A stretch of 64,000 bases of DNA from Sporopachydermia quercuum (lineage: Eukaryota; Ascomycota; Sporopachydermiomycetes; Sporopachydermiales; Sporopachydermiaceae), in NCBI GenBank assembly GCA_001599295.1, contig BCGN01000004.1:1839617-1903616 (forward strand), given 5' to 3'. Below, piece by piece: positions 59,042 to 64,000 of this stretch. The notes below the pieces were generated by a model. That model was given only the letters and a program-made list of their open reading frames with translations. It ran no database searches and was not told the origin of the DNA. Position numbers and translations under genes: made by a program. The stretch's first letter is position 1. Each line of letters starts with the position of its first letter.

Positions 59042-60000
59042 TCAGTGGCCCCGCAGTAACCCCTCGATCCGAGAAATCTCTTCCAATGACGTTGCCGCAT
59101 CTAACTCTTTCAACAATTGTTCCTTCTCCTTTTCGGAGAGATTCCGTGCCGAGACTTCGGAACCTGGTCCCGCTCCCGAGACTGTGGCATATTTACCAGC
59201 GTCAAACCGACTATACTTCACTCCTAACAGTTCTGCGGCAGCCGGGGTAGGTTCCGTTGTCGTTCCAAACAGTTCAAAAGCTTGCTTCCGTTCGGAATCA
59301 GAAACCCGATCAAAATCTAAAAACCTCAAACATGGTATAAGCCGCACGACCCATAATCGGTAATTTTCTTTATATGTTACAGGATTGTTTACCAAAGATA
59401 GAAAAGCAAGCGAACCGGATGTACGCATTTTCGGTAAAGCTTCTGATATTTCAGAAAAATCGATTGTCGGCTCATCGGTGTCCGGCTGAGTTTCGGTATT
59501 AATACTGCTGAAGCTTCGAAGTGGATTCAAATCCCATAGATTCTCTATTCCGTTATTTGCCAAAACAAGCATGGTCAGATTAGGCAATGATTTTCTATTG
59601 AAAGACTTTTCTTCTATTGATTGTATCTGGTTTCGGGATAGTAGCAGAGTTCGTAGTTTTACCAGTTTAGGAAAGTTGCCTAAAATTCGGATGTTGTTAT
59701 CGGATAAATCAATGGCCTCATTTATATCCTAATTAGGCAAGTTAGTAGCCAGAACAGAAATAAACAGAGGTGTATAGAGATGAATGATTGATACTTAATA
59801 CTTACTCGGCTAACGCCCAGATTTTCAATTTGGGGAATTTTTCGTCCTAGTGAGAGAGTTAAGGTTAGATCAAATTTCCTAAATCCGATTGTTAACATCA
59901 TCCGAGTTCTAGAATACTCACCTCGAAGATCAATTTCCCGTTCTTCATTTGCATTCAAATACGTTGGAGCATATTGTATAACGTCGGCTGTGAGTCTCAT
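59042..60000 (-). CDS. LEA1: U2 snRNP protein A' (Lea1)
   Basis: Leucine-rich-repeat protein that binds the U2B'' homologue (Msl1) and U2 snRNA in the spliceosome. Three exons, 60000-59922, 59846-59806 and 59728-59042, encode 268 residues; phases join correctly at both introns (GTGAGT and GTAAGT donors, TAG acceptors). The N-terminus MRLTADVIQYAPTYLNANEE and REIDLRGRKIPQIENLG are diagnostic of U2A'. Repeats continue with EAIDLSDNNIRILGNFPKL, TLLLSRNQI and LTMLVLANNGI, then the LRR-cap SLVNNPVTYKENYRLWVVRLIP..RFLDFDRV. The C-terminal helix with EKEKEQLLKELDAATSLEEI resembles other fungal members. The gene is complete although it lies about 4 kb from the terminal repeat and shares atypical codon use with the SNT2 relic. 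Confidence 0.93.
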
Positions 60001-61602
60001 TGTATAACACTTCGGCTTTTCCTCAGTTGTTAAGTTTACTTTTTTGGATAAGTTTCTAAGTTTTAGAGCAAATAAATCAGAATTGGTATTAGTTTTTAGT
60101 CCGAAGATCAGTCGAATTTTGAAAGCTTCCAATAACGTCCAACGCCCAATGTCTAATGCCCAATGTGGTTCGTGCATTGTGCATTGTGTTTCTGTCATCA
60201 TACAACACAAAGCGCAAAGACTGAAAATTAAGCATCATGAAAGAGAAGGTACTTCCCAATAGAAATTAGAAGTTTCAATATTTCGGAAAACATATTCGAC
60301 TTATAGTTTCCGGAATTGTAACCTTATTATTCTCATATGTCCAGTTTGCCTTAGCATTGATTGTCATTGTTATTTTTCTTACATTTCGTACCCACAGTTA
60401 TCTGATCTGGAATACCGAAAGAAAGAAACTACCAAGCTAATTTCAGCTCATTTATTCAAAACAAAATGATTTTATTTTATTATCTGCTAAATCAGTCACA
60501 TACCTGTTGACAAATATAATTGATATACAGAAGTTCGTGTATTTGGAAAGGTGTTGAGTATCGTATCACAAGCTACTTAGGTCCCTTGCTTTTACTCAAA
60601 GTCTATCTGGTAAGAACTTTAATGTGAAACACGTGGCTTGTAATACAACTATGTAGCAATGGTAGACATTTAGGTTGGGTTCTCGTAAGAAGAAACTAAA
60701 CCAACTGCAAAGTTTATTTTACTGAGTACAAAAGGCTGTTGTATCAGTTGGTTAATATTGAATGTATGGTGATAACACTTAGATCTAATGTGAAAATAAC
60801 TAGTTGATTGTTGGTCCCTCTGTATTTTGTAGATATATCATATGACAAATATGTGATATTAACATAAGCTAACTTACAGGTGAACCTTGATTAAGTGAAA
60901 GTAATAGCGATTTTGGAATAATTAAGACGAAGATTGACGGACTAGCATTTGACTACTTAAACCATACTACATTAACTACTGAAATGATCTTGGAAAGTGT
61001 ATTTATTCGAATTGAATTAGCGAGAAGATTAATATGGGAAGTAGTCGTGCAAAGAGAAGGACAAAGAGCTCATGATCATGTGACTACGTTGAGAAATATA
61101 TATACGCTTTGATAGTATGCCAACTTGCAATTCGGCCAAGGATACCCTATGATAATATGAACAAATACTATTATTTACAGAAGTAAAGTATAGTATTTAC
61201 CATTGCTTCTGCAATTTTCTATTATTTGGTGCTACAAAACTAAAAACGTGCTATTTACATTTTAGTATTATGAATTATTAAGTTCTGATCACTTGAAACA
61301 GCGTTCGTAATTTTAGGTAGTAGATTACTTTCTTCTTCCACTGTTTCAGCTATTGGGTTCCAAACGCAATGCAGTAATGTGATGAGCTTTCACTCGAACA
61401 TGAGATTTTAGACTTTCATTCCCTTAAGATATAAAAGTTCTTTCTTTCTCAATAATTCTTATATCTAAGGTGAATAGTCAAAAGTTAGACTATTGATTAT
61501 TAGAAGTTTCTTAGATTTCTACTTTTCATTCAACCTCTATATTTTTCTCACAACTATCTACCATTTTGAGCTTTTTTATCTGTAATTTGGAAGTTAAATA
61601 GA
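60001..61602. other. Intergenic region between LEA1 and the GT32-like gene
   Basis: 1.6 kb holding two divergent promoters. The composition returns from CGG-rich to AT-rich by about 60350. Overlapping words near 60130-60185 form a small CAATGT-rich repeat (CCCAATGTCTAATGCCCAATG, then GTGCATTGTGCATTGTG). No gene is seen. Confidence 0.55.
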
Positions 61603-62739
61603 ATGATTTTGAAGTCGAAATTCGCTCGCATCATTATTGCTGCGTGTGTCACACTGATCATCATAATATTGGAAGAAACTACTTTACAGCTTATCACAGG
61701 TAAAGCAGTTGAGTATAAATCATTTTCTTACTTCGATATTACCGGAGTAAACAGTAATGACTATGCGAATAGTGAATGTATTCCCAATGATCTTCATATA
61801 GTTTATGTTCTAATCAAGGATCCTACAGAAGATCTTGTACTGCATTTCAAACACTTTCTATCTGTCTATTCTGCTTACTATTTTTGGAAACCTCGTACTA
61901 TTTACTTCCACACTAATATGCCAGATGGAAATCTCGAAAGGGCACTCAATGGTGAAATGGGGAAGTGGACTAAAAGTATATTAAAACTTCCAGGAGTGAA
62001 AGTAAACTACGTCGAGGCAGTTAAAACAACAAATACAGGGACTGAAATTTTGGGACCAGAACATGTTTCGGACTTTATCAGAGTGGCTGTGGTTAAAGAA
62101 TTGGGAGGAATTTACATAGATTTGGACGCTTTTGCTCTTAGAGATATCAAAGATTATAGGTGTAGTGGTTTCAAAACAGTGTGTGGCAGAGAACCCGAAG
62201 GGTCCATCAATAGTGGTGTCTTCTTTTCTGTCAAAAATTCTGAGGCTTTGACCCTTTGGAAAGAAGAAATGTACAGAGTATATGATGGTGAATGGACTAC
62301 TCACAGCAATCAGGCTTTCAAAAGAGTAGTTGAAAGATTGTCAAAGGAACAGAATGAAGTTTTAATAATGCAGGAGGCAACTTTTGCACCTGTCAGCTGG
62401 CAACATGATTCACAAGTAAGATTATTCGAAGTTCATGAGGATGTTATTAATAATCTAGAGCTTATTGATATTGAAAAGAAAGACCTTCCTGAATATATAG
62501 AAGAGTTTGATGGTAGTTGGAGCAACTCCAATGACGTTCCCTCGTGGGACGTTGACTTTTCACAGGTTGCAATATTACATTCTTTCGAATCAGGACCAGA
62601 GGGAATTCCGGGGTTTAAGGAAATATCCCCTTCATATATATTGGCAAGACAGAGTGTCTTTGCAAGAGCCCTATACCTTGTCGTCCGAGATATGGTTATA
62701 AATGATTGGATATCAACCACAGATATAGAGGAACCATAA
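61603..62739 (+). CDS. DXD-motif glycosyltransferase (GT32-like, sugar-binding region)
   Basis: 378 residues, intronless. N-terminal signal anchor (about 8-23, ARIIIAACVTLIIIIL) gives a type II Golgi-type protein. The core HVSDFIRVAVVKELGGIYIDLDAFALRDI carries the DXD motif (Asp173, Asp175) that binds the metal and nucleotide-sugar. It is preceded by PRTIYFHTNMPDGNLERAL and followed by NSGVFFSVKNSEALTLWKEEM and ILHSFESGPEGIPGF. This is the Gly_transf_sug/GT32 pattern shared by Och1/Sur1-like mannosyltransferases and by capsule-type galactosyltransferases; the sugar is uncertain. It is the last gene before the chromosome end, about 1.2 kb from the terminal repeat. With the GT25-type gene it suggests a subtelomeric set acting on surface glycans. 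Confidence 0.85.
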   Translation: MILKSKFARIIIAACVTLIIIILEETTLQLITGKAVEYKSFSYFDITGVNSNDYANSECIPNDLHIVYVLIKDPTEDLVLHFKHFLSVYSAYYFWKPRTIYFHTNMPDGNLERALNGEMGKWTKSILKLPGVKVNYVEAVKTTNTGTEILGPEHVSDFIRVAVVKELGGIYIDLDAFALRDIKDYRCSGFKTVCGREPEGSINSGVFFSVKNSEALTLWKEEMYRVYDGEWTTHSNQAFKRVVERLSKEQNEVLIMQEATFAPVSWQHDSQVRLFEVHEDVINNLELIDIEKKDLPEYIEEFDGSWSNSNDVPSWDVDFSQVAILHSFESGPEGIPGFKEISPSYILARQSVFARALYLVVRDMVINDWISTTDIEEP

Positions 62740-63948
62740 AAGTGAGCGGGCAGCGGAATACTCTTAAAGATAGAGTATTGTCTGGGAGATATTGTGAAAG
62801 AGAAATTCATAAAGAGTTCCAAGACAGAGATAAGGAATTATTTTGATATTCATGAGCACCAGATTGATTGGTTATCTTTCTTTTTTTCTCTTATCTATCA
62901 GCCAGGTGATCTAAATGAATAACCATTGAATGGATTAAGTAAGCAATTTTATACAAAAGCATAATTTTACCATGGTATTATGTAAACAAAAAGATTGAAA
63001 ACTATTTGGCTAAGCATCAATTAACTTTTAACCATTTCGTTGATGATGATTTCTTCTGATTGGAAAACGCCTAACAATTGTGATTACCTGATTTAGCTCA
63101 AAGCTTTGTAGGAGCAACTGACAATTACAGAATAAAGTTTATTCTCATTTTTCAGTTGCTTTTTCCTCTGCCAAGACCAGTCATACTTCGCATCTGGGAA
63201 TACAGTTTCCTGTTTTTTATGTTTATCTCTGGTATATTATACAACTAAGAAAATGTATATAGCACGTCTGCAAAATTATAAATTAATGTGCATGGGCTAT
63301 AGGTAGACTTTTCCGACGAATGTAGCTGAAGGTAAAATCGCCACCCGCGATCAGTAGTCTGAAGACAGCATTTTCAATTGATAGATAGAAGTTAGAGCAG
63401 TATTTTTTTCTCTTTACGAGAAGACTTGTCATTCAATAAGCTCTATATAATATTTCAGAATAATGCAGCTTTAATTCAATTAATTAGAGGAGATTTAAGG
63501 TTTCGCTTAGTTTCATCATACTAAACTGTAAATTAGTGTATCGGTATGGGAAACTGTACCATTTGTAATAAAGTTTCTATCTCGAACTTTATTAACAATA
63601 TTTTAAGTTCATATTTGTGCAGGATAAACAGGAAGCTACATGAAGTTACATTTAATTAGGATTATGTGATCAGTTATTAATCACAATATTAGGTTAAGGT
63701 TGAACCTACGTGCATGAAAGTTGTAGAGTCTATCTGATAATAACAAAGATATGGTTGCTATGATACAACAAGAAAGAAGATAATAACACGAAAGTAGTAT
63801 CTCTGGCCAGAGATATTTCATAGTATCCTATAGATTATGATAGCACAAAGAAGAAAATATCTAAATAGGAGGCAATAGCTGTAAAGCGAATGGAAAGCAC
63901 TCCTCTTCATTTTATATAGCTAGAAAAGACCAATATAGAAAATAAGGC
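62740..63948. other. Distal non-coding region before the terminal repeat
   Basis: 1.2 kb of AT-rich sequence without a gene. No degenerate copies of the terminal 11-mer are seen here, so the array starts abruptly at 63949. No Y'-like helicase or other known subtelomeric element is recognisable. Confidence 0.6.
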
Positions 63949-64000
63949 TTGGGAGGTAGTTGGGAGGTAGTTGGGAGGTAGTTGGGAGGTAGTTGGGAGG
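63949..64000 (+). repeat. Telomere-like 11-nt tandem repeat
   Basis: TTGGGAGGTAG is repeated four times perfectly, followed by a partial TTGGGAGG that runs to the last base of the window. The unit is G-rich on the plus strand, the 5'-to-3' orientation toward the end that telomeric DNA must have. Neighbouring genes look subtelomeric. I know of no yeast telomere with this unit: Yarrowia uses a 10-mer GGGTTAGTCA and Candida a 23-mer. The window end may not be the contig end, so an internal minisatellite remains possible. Confidence 0.7.

Noticed and set aside
59722-60210. 162-codon minus-strand frame as a separate gene
   Set aside because: It reads through both LEA1 introns; its internal piece MRLTADVIQYAPTYLNANEE is LEA1 exon 1.

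Overview
The window reads as one end of an AT-rich budding-yeast (Saccharomycotina) chromosome. The evidence is the gene set (Ubc4, Yap1, Stp1/2, Erg11, Rup1, Rmt2, Oxp1, Lea1 and Snt2 types), compact genes with few short introns, and yeast splice signals: GTAAGT/GTATGT/GTACGT donors and TACTAAC-like branch points close to the acceptor. CTG codons fall at invariant leucines of the E2 enzyme and the Yap1 zipper, so the standard code is likely and the CUG-Ser/Ala clades are unlikely. I cannot name the species. Isolated N bases are scattered throughout.

Layout. 1-3.2 kb: intergenic, with a decayed reading frame. 3.2-26.3 kb: core genes, namely UBC4 (one intron), a D-amino-acid oxidase (one intron), YAP1, an ATG37/ACBD5-type acyl-CoA-binding membrane protein (five exons), an Stp1/Stp2-type zinc-finger factor, ERG11, RUP1 (several exons), RMT2 and tRNA-Glu(UUC). 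26.3-27.7 kb: a diverged duplication carrying CACGTG boxes. 27.7-50.1 kb: a more accessory, nitrogen/carbon-scavenging stretch with a Zn2Cys6 regulator, 5-oxoprolinase, a peroxisomal fructosyl-amino-acid/sarcosine-type oxidase divergent from a Dal5-family permease, an APC permease, a PhyH-type dioxygenase and a second Zn2Cys6 regulator.

50.1-64 kb looks subtelomeric. It holds 3.4 kb of gene-poor AT-rich DNA with a cluster of CACATG motifs, a GT25-type glycosyltransferase gene, a truncated second GT25 copy, a 5'-truncated broken SNT2, an intact three-exon LEA1, and a DXD-type (GT32-like) glycosyltransferase. The last 52 bases are a perfect G-rich 11-nt tandem repeat (TTGGGAGGTAG) in the orientation expected of a telomere. 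The SNT2-LEA1 block differs in codon and word use from its neighbours, being rich in CGG/CCG/TCGGAA.

The strongest candidates for something undescribed are the 11-nt telomere-like repeat and the mosaic end next to it: glycosyltransferases, one broken in two, abutting a compositionally different SNT2-LEA1 segment. Several internal genes share a nitrogen-scavenging theme (amino-acid oxidases, oxoprolinase, permeases and an Stp1/2-type amino-acid-response factor). That is an inference from families; no shared regulation was shown.
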